DNA from: Myxococcales bacterium
GTDB taxonomy: Bacteria; Myxococcota_A; Polyangia; Palsa-1104; JAEUJZ01
Direction: 5' to 3'
Assembly: GCA_016794505.1 (NCBI GenBank)
Contig: JAEUJZ010000131.1
Coordinates: forward strand, 124,001-188,000
Length of the DNA: 64,000 nt
In this document: piece by piece, positions 33,508-41,714 of the stretch
Layout of the letters: every line of letters starts with the position of its first letter
Position numbering within the stretch: the stretch's first letter is position 1
The notes under the pieces: model-generated
Seen by the model: only the letters and a program-made list of their open reading frames with translations
Database searches by the model: none
What the model was told of the DNA's origin: nothing
Program-made: the position numbers and the translations under genes

Positions 33508-35856
33508 ATGCCGCGCATGCGTACCGTCTGTATAGGTGGTGGTCCCGCGGGCTTGTATCTGGCGCTGCTGTTGAAAAAAGAAGATCCAGCGCAGCGCGTC
33601 ACGGTCTATGAGCGCAACCGACCCGATGACACGTTCGGGTTCGGTGTGGTCTTTTCCGATCAGACCTTGCAGGTCCTGCGCAGTGGCGATGCCGCAACCT
33701 ACGACGAGATCGTCGACAGCTTCGCGCACTGGGACGACATCGAGATCCATGATCAGAATCAGGTGCTGCGCTCGACGGGCCATGGCTTTTCCGGCCTGTC
33801 GCGACAGAGGCTGCTCGACATCCTGCAGCGCCGCTGCCGCGAGCACGGCGTCGAGCTGATCTTTCAGCACGATCTAGACGCCGCGCAGATCTCCGCGCAG
33901 CTCGAAGCGGATCTGGTGATTGGCTGCGATGGCGTGAACAGCTTGGTGCGCAGCCAGTACGCGGCTTCGTTCCGCCCACACATCGACCTGCGCCCGAACC
34001 GCTTTGTGTGGCTGGGCACCAGCTTCCCGTTTTCGGCGTTTACGTTCTATTTCAAGCAGAGCCAGCACGGTCTGTTTCGCGTACACGCGTATCGCTATAC
34101 GCAGACCAACCCGCGCGATCCAGAGGCGCCGCAGTCAACGTTCATCGTCGAATGCACCGAAGAGACCTTCCGCCGAACGGGCCTGCATCCGCAAGATGAA
34201 GCCGGCACGCTTGCGTACTGCGAAGCGCTGTTTTCCGACGAGCTCGCCGGTCATCGCTTGATTGGCAACCGCAGCTTCTGGCGCAACTTTCCGACCATCC
34301 GCTGCGAAAGCTGGGTGCATGAAAACCTGGTGCTGCTCGGCGATGCCGCGCACACCGCGCACTTTTCGATCGGCTCGGGCACCAAGCTGGCGATGGAAGA
34401 TGCCATCGTGCTGCGCGACGCGCTGCGCCAGATGCCGGGCACGGACCGGCAGAACATCGCCACCGCGCTGCGGGCGTACGATGCCGCACGAAGGCCCATG
34501 GTCGAAAGCCTGCAGCGCGCCGCGCAGACGAGCCTTGAGTGGTTCGAGCAGACCGAGCGCTATATGTCGCTGCCGCCGTGGCAGTTTGCGTTCAGCCTGC
34601 TGACGCGCAGCCTGCGTGTTACGCACGAAAACCTGACGCTGCGCGATCCAGCGCTGATGTCGACGGTGGATGCCGCGGTGATGGCCCAGGCCCGCGCCCA
34701 AGTTGCCAAGGCGAAAGCCCCCATTCAAGCCGACCCAATGCACGCGATCGGTCCTGGCGGCAGCAAGCCAACGCCGCCGATGTTCACGCCGTTTCGACTG
34801 CGCGATCTGGTCCTTTCGAATCGCGTGGTGGTCTCGCCCATGTGTCAGTACTCGGCCCAAGACGGAACCGTCGATGACTGGCACTTGGTTCACTTGGGCA
34901 GCCGCGCGATCGGTGGTGCGGGCTTGGTCATCGCCGAGATGACCGACGTAAGCGCCGAAGGCCGCATCTCTCCTGGCTGCGCGGGCCTGTATCGCCCCGA
35001 GCACGTGCCAGCGTGGCGACGGATCGTCGAGTTTGTTCATCGCCACAGCCAAGCCAAGATCGGCGTGCAGCTTGGCCACGCCGGTCGCAAAGGAGCCACG
35101 CGACTTCTGTGGGAAGGCGACAGCGAGCCGCTGCCCGATGGACAGACCTGGCCCATCGTTGCGCCGTCTGCCCTGCCGTATTTTCCGCACAGCCAAGTGC
35201 CGCACGTGCTCGATCGCGCGGACATGGATCGCATCCGCGCTGACTATGTCCGCAGTGCCGAGATGGCCCACGAGGCTGGTTTCGATCTGCTCGAAGTACA
35301 CATGGCGCACGGGTACCTGTTGGCCAGCTTTATTTCGCCGCTTTGCAACCATCGCAGCGACGAATACGGCGGTTCGATCGAAAACCGCATGCGCTTTCCG
35401 CTGGAGGTCCTTTCCGCCGTGCGCGCGGTGTGGCCGGCAGAAAAACCGATCTCGGTGCGCATCTCAGCCACCGACTGGCACCCCGGTGGGATCTCGCCCA
35501 ACGAGACCCTTTCTGTGGCGCGTCTTTTGAAAGCAGCGGGCGTCGATCTGCTGGATGTCTCGACGGGACAGACGGCGCCGGACTGCAAGCCCGTGTACGG
35601 TCGCTTGTATCAGACCCCCTTTGCCGAGCGCCTGCGTCTTGAGGTCGGGCTGGCCACGCTCGCCGTCGGCAACATCTCGTCGTATTCCGACGTGAACAGC
35701 ATCATCGCCGCGGGACGCGCCGATCTTGCGGCCTTGGCTCGCGCGCACCTGTTCGATCCGTACTGGACCCAGCACGCGGCCGCCGAGCAGGACTATCCAA
35801 CCTATTGGCCACCGCAGTACGCCTCGGTCCATCGCTATCGAGCGCGCTTCAAGTAA
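33508..35856 (+). CDS. bifunctional salicylyl-CoA 5-hydroxylase/old-yellow-enzyme-type oxidoreductase
   Basis: A 782-aa fusion. Residues ~1-390 are a class A flavin monooxygenase with GGGPAGLYLALLL, a DG motif (VIGCDGVNSLVRSQY) and GDAAHTAHFSIGSG. Residues ~415-782 are an NADH:flavin oxidoreductase of the OYE family (FTPFRLRDLVLSNRVVVSPMCQYSA, HMAHGYLLASFISPL). This two-part layout is known in salicylyl-CoA 5-hydroxylase and in 2-aminobenzoyl-CoA monooxygenase/reductase, which hydroxylate then reduce aromatic CoA thioesters. No CoA ligase lies nearby, so the substrate remains open. GTG 33499, ATG 33508 and ATG 33517 are all possible starts; 33508 is chosen as the first ATG. Confidence 0.85.
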   Translation: MPRMRTVCIGGGPAGLYLALLLKKEDPAQRVTVYERNRPDDTFGFGVVFSDQTLQVLRSGDAATYDEIVDSFAHWDDIEIHDQNQVLRSTGHGFSGLSRQRLLDILQRRCREHGVELIFQHDLDAAQISAQLEADLVIGCDGVNSLVRSQYAASFRPHIDLRPNRFVWLGTSFPFSAFTFYFKQSQHGLFRVHAYRYTQTNPRDPEAPQSTFIVECTEETFRRTGLHPQDEAGTLAYCEALFSDELAGHRLIGNRSFWRNFPTIRCESWVHENLVLLGDAAHTAHFSIGSGTKLAMEDAIVLRDALRQMPGTDRQNIATALRAYDAARRPMVESLQRAAQTSLEWFEQTERYMSLPPWQFAFSLLTRSLRVTHENLTLRDPALMSTVDAAVMAQARAQVAKAKAPIQADPMHAIGPGGSKPTPPMFTPFRLRDLVLSNRVVVSPMCQYSAQDGTVDDWHLVHLGSRAIGGAGLVIAEMTDVSAEGRISPGCAGLYRPEHVPAWRRIVEFVHRHSQAKIGVQLGHAGRKGATRLLWEGDSEPLPDGQTWPIVAPSALPYFPHSQVPHVLDRADMDRIRADYVRSAEMAHEAGFDLLEVHMAHGYLLASFISPLCNHRSDEYGGSIENRMRFPLEVLSAVRAVWPAEKPISVRISATDWHPGGISPNETLSVARLLKAAGVDLLDVSTGQTAPDCKPVYGRLYQTPFAERLRLEVGLATLAVGNISSYSDVNSIIAAGRADLAALARAHLFDPYWTQHAAAEQDYPTYWPPQYASVHRYRARFK

Positions 35857-35948
35857 CACAACCCCACGCGCGCACCCGATCTTCACCTGGCATTGTCGGG
35901 TCTGCGTGATACTGTCGCGCCCACTCACAGAGAGGAGCCCCCTTCCCC

Positions 35949-37715
35949 ATGACCAAGAATCGACTTCACACAAGCACGGTGCGGCACGGTGCGTGGCTGC
36001 GCGGCTCTGCCGTTCCTTTCATCGGCGTCACCCTGCTGGGCCTGTCCATCGGCTGCGGCAGCGAGCGCAGCGGCCAGCCTGCTGCATCTCCCGTCGTCGA
36101 TCCCGATGCGGCGGCGATCCTCGCGCAGCCCGCCGATGCCAGCGACAAGACCCTGGGTCAGCTTGGCTTTGACAGTGCCGCGCTGGGATCTTATGGCACG
36201 CCGATGTATCTCAGCGGGCATGTACCCCTGGGCATTCGCAGCGCCGACGAAGCCGCCCAGGTGCTGCTGACCACGCTGCGCAGCGCGCTGCGCCTGTCGC
36301 CCAAGGACTCGCTGAGCGTACGTCAGGCCTCGCGCGATGCGCAGGGCCGTCTGTTTGTCCGCGTGCAGCAGCGCCACCAGGGCTTGCTGGTCCTGCACAA
36401 AGAAGCGGCCGTGCAGATCGATGCGGACGGCGCGCTGAATACCGTCCTGGGCGAGCTGGTTCCCGATCTGCGCCTTACTGAGACGGCGTCGACGCTGCCC
36501 GCCGATGTGGCGCTGTCCCGCGCGCTGTCGGGACTTTTCGCCGCTGGACAAGAAGCCAGCCTGCAGGTTCACGAAGCGCCAACCCAGGTCGTGTTCGTCG
36601 CAGGCCCCGGTCGCGAGCCGGTCCTGGCGTATCGCGCGCTGGTCGAGTTTGAAGCCAGCGATGGCCACGCCCTAGAAGAGCTCGTGGTGCAAGCCAGCGA
36701 TGCGCGCGTCCTCGGTCGCTTCACGCAGCGACACGAAGCGATCAATCGCCAGATGTTTGATTACGGCAAAAAGTGCCTGAACCCAGCGACGCTGCCCGGA
36801 ACCGCCAGCCGCAAGGAAGGCGACATGCCGGTGACCGACGTCACGGTCAACAAGGTCTACGAGGGCGTTGGGAACACCTATTACTTCTACAAGTTCCAAA
36901 ACGAGCGCGACTCGTTCGACGACAAGGGGGCGGCGCTGAAGTCGAGCGTCCACGTCACGTTCGGTGGCGGCATCAGCTGCTCGCCCAACAACGCCGCCTG
37001 GCTCGGCAGCCCATACTTCCAGATGGTGTACGGCGACGGAGACGGCACGCTGTTCGTCAATCTGGCGCACGCCTTTGATGTTAGCGCGCACGAGCTGACG
37101 CATGCGGTGACCAGCTCGACCTCGGCCCTGGTCTATCAGAACGAGTCGGGCGCGATGAACGAAGGCATGTCGGACATCGAAGCGGCGGCCGCGGAAGCCT
37201 GGGTCGAATCAGGCGGCAGCTCGATGGGCAATCCGGCGAGTATCACTCCGTCGATGAAGACGTGGCTGATCGGCGAAGCGGCGGCAGGCCCGATGCTGCC
37301 CGGTGGCGCGCTGCGCTTCATGTCCGATCCGACCAAGGATATGTCCAGCAAAGACAACTATGCCGAGCGCATCATGCCCGGTGGACCGGACCGCGGGGGC
37401 GTTCACTACAACAGCGGCATTCCCAATCTGGCGTTCTATCTGCTGTCAGAAGGGGGCGTGCATCCGCGCATGAAGACCAAGACCACGGTAAGTGGCATCG
37501 GCATCGCGAAAGCGCAGCGGATCTTCTATGTGGCCAACACCAAGCTGTTCACGGCCGGCACGAACTTCCAGCAAGCGCGCTTGGCGACGGCCAAGGCGGC
37601 GGAAAACCTGTACGGCCGCTGCTCGCCCGAGTGGGCCGCCACGCACATGGCCTGGGATGCCGTCGGAGTCCCCGGAACCTGGGCGCTGTGCGTGACGCCT
37701 CCGGGCGGCTTTTAG
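35949..37715 (+). CDS. M4-family (thermolysin-like) metallopeptidase lipoprotein
   Basis: The 588-aa protein has a signal ending in a lipobox (LLGLSIGC), an FTP/PepSY-type propeptide of ~200 residues (residues ~60-265), then an M4 catalytic domain with HELTHAV for zinc binding and a downstream NESGAMNEGMSD with the third ligand Glu, plus GVHYNSGIPNLAFYLLSEGG at the catalytic His end. It should be an extracellular or surface-attached neutral protease that matures by propeptide removal. Five Cys after the lipid Cys suggest disulfides. Confidence 0.92.
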   Translation: MTKNRLHTSTVRHGAWLRGSAVPFIGVTLLGLSIGCGSERSGQPAASPVVDPDAAAILAQPADASDKTLGQLGFDSAALGSYGTPMYLSGHVPLGIRSADEAAQVLLTTLRSALRLSPKDSLSVRQASRDAQGRLFVRVQQRHQGLLVLHKEAAVQIDADGALNTVLGELVPDLRLTETASTLPADVALSRALSGLFAAGQEASLQVHEAPTQVVFVAGPGREPVLAYRALVEFEASDGHALEELVVQASDARVLGRFTQRHEAINRQMFDYGKKCLNPATLPGTASRKEGDMPVTDVTVNKVYEGVGNTYYFYKFQNERDSFDDKGAALKSSVHVTFGGGISCSPNNAAWLGSPYFQMVYGDGDGTLFVNLAHAFDVSAHELTHAVTSSTSALVYQNESGAMNEGMSDIEAAAAEAWVESGGSSMGNPASITPSMKTWLIGEAAAGPMLPGGALRFMSDPTKDMSSKDNYAERIMPGGPDRGGVHYNSGIPNLAFYLLSEGGVHPRMKTKTTVSGIGIAKAQRIFYVANTKLFTAGTNFQQARLATAKAAENLYGRCSPEWAATHMAWDAVGVPGTWALCVTPPGGF

Positions 37716-37727
37716 GACGCAGTCATA

Positions 37728-37748
37728 CAGCGAGTGGGGGGCTCGCTG
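37728..37748. terminator. stem-loop between convergent genes
   Basis: CAGCGAG at 37728-37734 pairs exactly with CTCGCTG at 37742-37748 around a seven-base T/G loop; flanking A and T extend it to eight pairs. It sits just after the M4 peptidase stop and before the convergent YeeE gene end. No U-run follows, so it is a weak intrinsic terminator at best. Confidence 0.35.
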
Positions 37749-37836
37749 TCCAGGGCTGGCGCGACGGGAACGGGGGGCCGATGCCGTACAAGCGGTGCGC
37801 GGGCGAGTGCCCAAAGCAGCCGCTTCATCGCATCCG

Positions 37837-38277
37837 CTAGGTGCCGTGTCGCGGCTGGCGCAGGCGCTGATAGATATGCTCTAGTCCCATGCCGGCCAGC
37901 ATCGCCGCGACGAAGATCAGGGCTGCCGACGAGCCGCTGAGCAGTCCGACGAGGGCTGGGCCCGGACAGAAGCCTCCCAGCCCCCAGCCGATTCCGAACA
38001 AGGCCGCGCCCACGACCAGCTTGGTATCGATGGCCTTGGCGGATGGCAGGTGGAACTTGCTGCCCAAGACCGGGCTGTCTCGTCGCAGAATGCGCGGGAA
38101 GGCAAAGAAGGTCACGCCCACGGCGCCGCCGAGCACAAACAGCAAGCTGGCATCGAAGCGGCCGGTGAAGTCGAGGAAGTCCTGCACTTTCTGGGGGTAG
38201 ATCATCCCGGACAGGTACAGCCCGACCCCGAACAGCGCGCCCGCGAAGAACGCAGCGAGGTGTTTTGTCGCCTTCAT
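37837..38277 (-). CDS. YeeE/YedE-family sulfur transporter half, second
   Basis: A 146-aa membrane protein with four hydrophobic segments and the motif GIGWGLGGFCPGPALVGLLSG, where the Cys is part of the conserved YeeE/YedE signature. Paired with the preceding gene it makes a split transporter like PmpA/PmpB; full-length relatives carry thiosulfate into the cell. The ATG overlaps the stop of the partner gene (ATGA). Last gene of the sulfur operon. Confidence 0.85.
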   Translation of the reverse strand: MKATKHLAAFFAGALFGVGLYLSGMIYPQKVQDFLDFTGRFDASLLFVLGGAVGVTFFAFPRILRRDSPVLGSKFHLPSAKAIDTKLVVGAALFGIGWGLGGFCPGPALVGLLSGSSAALIFVAAMLAGMGLEHIYQRLRQPRHGT

Positions 38278-38705
38278 CGCAGCCCTCCACCCAGGTGACG
38301 CATGAAATAGACGGTCAGCGCGCCGGTCGCGATAAACGTCGCAACCGCCACCAGCGAGCGCGGCGAGCGCCGGGCCAGCCCGCAGACGCCGTGACCGCTG
38401 GTGCAGCCGCTGCCCAGTCGCGTGCCAAAGCCCACAAGCAAGCCGGCGAGCACCAGCATGCTCGGAGACACCGTCGCGTGTACCTGGGCCCGCTGCCCGG
38501 TGAACAGCATCAGCAGCAGCGGGCTTGCGATCAGCCCCAGCAAGAACGCGATGCGCCACGTGGCATCGCCCTGCGTGCGCTGCAAAAGCCCTCCGACGAT
38601 GCCGCTGATTCCTGCGATGCGGCCTTCCAGCCACAGCATCAGCGCGGCCGCCGTGCCAATCATCAGACCGCCCGCCAGCGCGGGCAGATAGCTCAGGACA
38701 TCCAT
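38274..38705 (-). CDS. YeeE/YedE-family sulfur transporter half, first
   Basis: A 143-aa membrane protein with four predicted helices and the family signature GSGCTSGHGVCGLARRSPRS, whose Cys residues are thought to pass sulfur species through the channel. With the downstream half it forms a two-subunit YeeE/YedE transporter for thiosulfate or a similar reduced-sulfur compound. Its start is overlapped by 13 bases by the KQ-repeat micro-ORF, and its stop overlaps the second half (ATGA). Confidence 0.88.
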   Translation of the reverse strand: MDVLSYLPALAGGLMIGTAAALMLWLEGRIAGISGIVGGLLQRTQGDATWRIAFLLGLIASPLLLMLFTGQRAQVHATVSPSMLVLAGLLVGFGTRLGSGCTSGHGVCGLARRSPRSLVAVATFIATGALTVYFMRHLGGGLR

Positions 38706-38836
38706 GGCTCACCTCGTCGCCTGGGTTGTTTCACGAGTTGTTTCACACGTTGTTTCATCATCTGTTTCATTTTGTGGTTCACGCGCTGTTTCATGGCCCG
38801 CTGCATTTGTTTCACGTCAGGTCGCGTTTGTTTCAC
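38693..38836 (-). CDS. 47-codon Lys-Gln repeat micro-ORF
   Basis: The GTG start overlaps the TauE stop (GTGA) and the TGA lies 13 bases inside the YeeE reading frame, so it is wedged between two sulfur-transport genes with no spacer. The product is very basic and mostly made of VKQ/MKQ units: units begin at residues 1, 8 and 15 (seven-residue spacing) and then at 19, 23, 27, 31 and 35 (four-residue spacing), before a PRRRGEP tail. At DNA level the core is TGTTTCA (plus strand) recurring every 12 bases six times, once as TGGTTCA, then every 21 bases twice. It could be a cationic amphipathic helix made from a 12-base repeat, or the repeat could act as DNA/RNA instead. I know of no family. Confidence 0.45.
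   Translation of the reverse strand: MKQTRPDVKQMQRAMKQRVNHKMKQMMKQRVKQLVKQPRRRGEPWMS
38727..38835. repeat. TGTTTCA direct-repeat array (period 12, then 21)
   Basis: TGTTTCA begins at 38727, 38739, 38751, 38763, (38775 as TGGTTCA), 38787, 38808 and 38829. The first six are exactly 12 bases apart and the last two steps are 21. All spacings are multiples of three, which fits coding constraint on the minus strand, but the array could also be an iteron-like binding site. Confidence 0.85.
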
Positions 38837-39603
38837 TGCATCACGCTGCGGATCAGCATGAAACAGGCGACTGCGAGCAGCAGCCCGGCAAACAGCGTGC
38901 GCAGCTTGCCGGCGGATACGCGGCTTGCAAGAAAGCCTCCCAGGATGCTGCTTGTGGCCATGCTGGCCGAGAGCTCGGCCACCAGGCGCAGATCGACGGT
39001 GGCGTGTCCCAGATAGCCCGCAGCCCCGGCCAGCGACTGCATGGCGATCACCAGAAGCGACGTGCCCACGGCCTGTTCGATGGGCAAGCCCGCGAACAAG
39101 ACCAAGGCGGGAACGATCAGGAAGCCGCCGCCGGCCCCGAGCATGCCGGCGATAAAGCCGGTGGGCAGCCCCGCCGCCATGGCGCGAAGCGGCAGACCGG
39201 GTGTGACCTTTGGCGTTGTTTCAGGCTTGTTTCGCGAGCGCAACATCTTGAGGGCGCTCAGCAACATCAGTGAAACAAAGCCCAGCATCAGCAGGCGCGC
39301 GGGGACATGCGCCGCCACGCGTCCGCCCAGATACGCGCCGGCCATCGCGGACAGGCCAAACAGCCCGCCCGTCGAAAACACGACGCGACCGCGGCGGGCA
39401 TGCACGGCCATGGCCACCAGGCTCGTCGTCACCATCACAAGCTGCGACGTGGCCAGCGCCGACTTGGGCTCAAGCTTGAGCACATAGAGCAGCACCGGCA
39501 CGAGCAGGATCGAGCCACCGCCCCCCAGCAGCCCAAGGAGGACACCGATGAACAGGCTCAGCGCAAGCGTGATTCCCAGCATGATGCTGGAGATAGACAG
39601 CAA
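38833..39603 (-). CDS. TauE/SafE-family sulfite exporter
   Basis: A 256-aa membrane protein with about eight helices and two inverted repeats marked by GLLGGGGSILLVPVL near the N-terminus and GMLGAGGGFLIVPALV in the middle, the hallmark of TauE/SafE. The family moves sulfite, sulfoacetate or other anions. It is the first gene of the leftward sulfur-transport operon, followed by the KQ micro-ORF and the YeeE/YedE pair. Upstream lie three copies of an 18-base repeat. Confidence 0.9.
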   Translation of the reverse strand: MLSISSIMLGITLALSLFIGVLLGLLGGGGSILLVPVLLYVLKLEPKSALATSQLVMVTTSLVAMAVHARRGRVVFSTGGLFGLSAMAGAYLGGRVAAHVPARLLMLGFVSLMLLSALKMLRSRNKPETTPKVTPGLPLRAMAAGLPTGFIAGMLGAGGGFLIVPALVLFAGLPIEQAVGTSLLVIAMQSLAGAAGYLGHATVDLRLVAELSASMATSSILGGFLASRVSAGKLRTLFAGLLLAVACFMLIRSVMQ

Positions 39604-39655
39604 GCGCGATGCCAGCGAGCGGCGCGATGCCAGCGAGCGGCGCGATGCCAGCGAG
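39604..39655. repeat. three tandem copies of an 18-bp repeat
   Basis: GCGCGATGCCAGCGAGCG occurs at 39604-39621 and 39622-39639, with a third copy truncated to 16 bases at 39640-39655. It fills most of the 64 bases between the helicase stop and the TauE start, so it lies in the leader of the sulfur operon or in its promoter. Confidence 0.85.
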
Positions 39656-39667
39656 GCGCGGTCGCGC

Positions 39668-41197
39668 TTACGCCTTGGGGCTTAGCCCTGGCTCATGGCC
39701 GCGACGAGCGTGTGATTGGGCTGGCGCACCGACGTGTCGGCCGCTGTGACCTGCGCGGCGATCCGCAGGCGGGTGGCTGGGTCGTGCGGGGTGAGCAGGC
39801 CGGGCGGCATGAGACGGCGAGGCCGCACTCGGTTTGGCCGCACGGGGCGCACGGGGCGTATCGTCCCCCTCGAACGCCGACCCGCGTGAGACGCGCGGTC
39901 CGGCATCGCGCTGGGTGGCCTGGGGCGCTGGGTGTCGACCCGATCGCTCTGGGCGCGACTGCCCCGAGCGCGGCGTACTGCGCGGACCGCTGCGTGTATT
40001 CGATCGCTGCCCTGGCCGCTGGCTCGCACCCGAGCTGGACTGCGATGACATGCGGAAGGGCTCGGTTTCGAAGCCGGGCAGGTTGAGGGTCTCAAGCGGG
40101 GCCGAAAGCAGGCGCTGGATGTCGCGCAGCAGCACCGCTTCGCCTTCACTGACTAGCGAGATCGCGCGTCCCGGTGCGCCCGCCCGTCCGGTGCGGCCGA
40201 TGCGATGCACATAGTCCTCGGCAACCAGCGGCAGATCGAAGTTGATGACCAGAGGAAGCTGCTGAATGTCGAGTCCGCGCGCCGCGACATCGGTCGCCAC
40301 CAAGACCGACACGCGACCGCTCTTAAAGTCGGTCAGCGCTTTGACACGGGCGTTCTGGCTTTTGTTGCCGTGGATGATGCCGACCGGGATGCCAGCGACT
40401 TCAAGCTGATGCCCGACGCGGTTCGAGCCATGCTTGGTGCGGCAAAAGACCAGCGTCTGCCCGCGGTCCGGCTGGCTCAAGATGTGCGTCAAAAGAGCGC
40501 GCTTGCGATCTTGCGTGACGTAATGGATGTGGTGCGTGACCGTAACCGCCACCGTCTGCGTCGGCGTGACATCGACATAGGCTGGGCTCTTGGTGAACGA
40601 GGCGGCCAGCTCTTGCACTTCTTTGTCGAGCGTCGCGGACAGAAGCAGCGTCTGTCGCTCGGTCGGCAAGCTGGAAAGGATGCGGCGCAGGGGCGGCAGA
40701 AAGCCCATGTCCAGCATGCGATCGGCTTCATCCAGCACCAGGATCTCGATGCCCGCGAGATCGACCGTGCGCTGCTGCATGTGATCGATCAGACGGCCGG
40801 GTGTGGCAACGACGATGTCGACGCCGCGATGCAGCGCCGTGATCTGCGGCTGTATGCTGACGCCACCGAAGATCGCCGCCACGCGCAGGCGCATGGGCTC
40901 GCCGTACGAAAGCAGCGACTCATAGACCTGCAGCGCTAGCTCTCGCGTCGGCACCAGGACCAGGCCACGCGGGGCGCGCTTGTGGGTGCTGCGCGGCGGG
41001 CTGGCAAACAAGCGCTGGATCATCGGCAGACCAAACGCGGCCGTCTTGCCGGTGCCGGTCTGCGCGCGGGCCAGCACGTCGCGGCCTTGCAAGACCAGCG
41101 GGATGGCGGCGGCCTGAACCGGCGTCGGCTGCTGATAGCCCAGGCGAGACAGAGGAAGAGCGAGGCTGGGCACCAGCCCAAGAGACACGAACGGCAT
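39668..41197 (-). CDS. rhlE: DEAD-box RNA helicase, RhlE-like
   Basis: The 509-aa protein has the Q motif (GYQQPTPVQ), motif I AQTGTGKT, PTRELAL, TPGR, DEAD, SAT, and the C-terminal RIGRTGRAG in the usual order, followed by a ~110-residue basic tail rich in Arg, Ser, Pro and Gly. RhlE helicases remodel ribosomal or messenger RNA, often in cold. The ATG at 41197 has AAAGGAG eight bases upstream; a GTG at 41206 is too close to that site. The 517-base gap upstream may hold a long leader. Confidence 0.92.
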   Translation of the reverse strand: MPFVSLGLVPSLALPLSRLGYQQPTPVQAAAIPLVLQGRDVLARAQTGTGKTAAFGLPMIQRLFASPPRSTHKRAPRGLVLVPTRELALQVYESLLSYGEPMRLRVAAIFGGVSIQPQITALHRGVDIVVATPGRLIDHMQQRTVDLAGIEILVLDEADRMLDMGFLPPLRRILSSLPTERQTLLLSATLDKEVQELAASFTKSPAYVDVTPTQTVAVTVTHHIHYVTQDRKRALLTHILSQPDRGQTLVFCRTKHGSNRVGHQLEVAGIPVGIIHGNKSQNARVKALTDFKSGRVSVLVATDVAARGLDIQQLPLVINFDLPLVAEDYVHRIGRTGRAGAPGRAISLVSEGEAVLLRDIQRLLSAPLETLNLPGFETEPFRMSSQSSSGASQRPGQRSNTRSGPRSTPRSGQSRPERSGRHPAPQATQRDAGPRVSRGSAFEGDDTPRAPRAAKPSAASPSHAARPAHPARPSHPPADRRAGHSGRHVGAPAQSHARRGHEPGLSPKA

Positions 41198-41714
41198 AGA
41201 GAACACTCCTTTGAGACCCAGAGCGTTTCCCGATACCGCGCTGCAGGGTGACGTGAACGAACAGGACGTACGCCAAATAAAGGGGGCGATTACGTGGATG
41301 CGAAGGAAGCCAAGTGGTTAGGACGGTAGATCCACCGGGAAAGCAAGGAAGCACAACGCAAACGCCGCCACTTTATCGCGGCGTTCACGATTGGCCAACG
41401 ATTACTTTTGTGGTGTGCGCGTCTTTGCGTCGCTAGATGGCGCTGCTCCGGGGCAGCGCGGTCTGCGTAGCGCGGCAGCGCAGCGCGACCTTGCGGCAGG
41501 CACCAGGCCTGCGGGTGATGCGCTGGCAGATAAGACGCGGCGGGGCGATGCCGGGACGCGTTGCTCAGGTCCTGCGGGCGCGGATTTGCATTATCCTGGG
41601 TCCGCTCCACAGCGAACACGCGTGCCATTCGGGGCCGAGGCCTTGCTAGAAGCGACCCCGGCGACCGCTGCGCACGCAGACATCTCATCGCATCCCAGGC
41701 AAGGAGAGCCGGAC
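41198..41714. other. 517-base divergent intergenic region
   Basis: No convincing gene. AAAGGAG serves the leftward helicase and AAGGAGAG the rightward glutathione transferase. A perfect 8-base stem AACGCCGC/GCGGCGTT with a nine-base loop is at 41361-41385, in the helicase leader direction. The rest is GC-rich and featureless; no tRNA or small RNA could be recognised. Confidence 0.7.
41361..41385. promoter_or_regulatory. stem-loop upstream of the RhlE gene
   Basis: AACGCCGC (41361-41368) and GCGGCGTT (41378-41385) are exact complements around CACTTTATC. It lies ~165 bases before the helicase ATG, a common place for leader structures in cold-inducible helicase genes. Confidence 0.35.

Noticed and set aside
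34135..35352. 405-codon leftward frame opposite the fused flavoprotein
   Set aside because: Shadow of the OYE-type domain on the plus strand.
38726..39016. plus-strand frame with FH repeats
   Set aside because: It arises from the 12-base repeat read on the other strand and runs into TauE antisense; the minus-strand micro-ORF is better placed.
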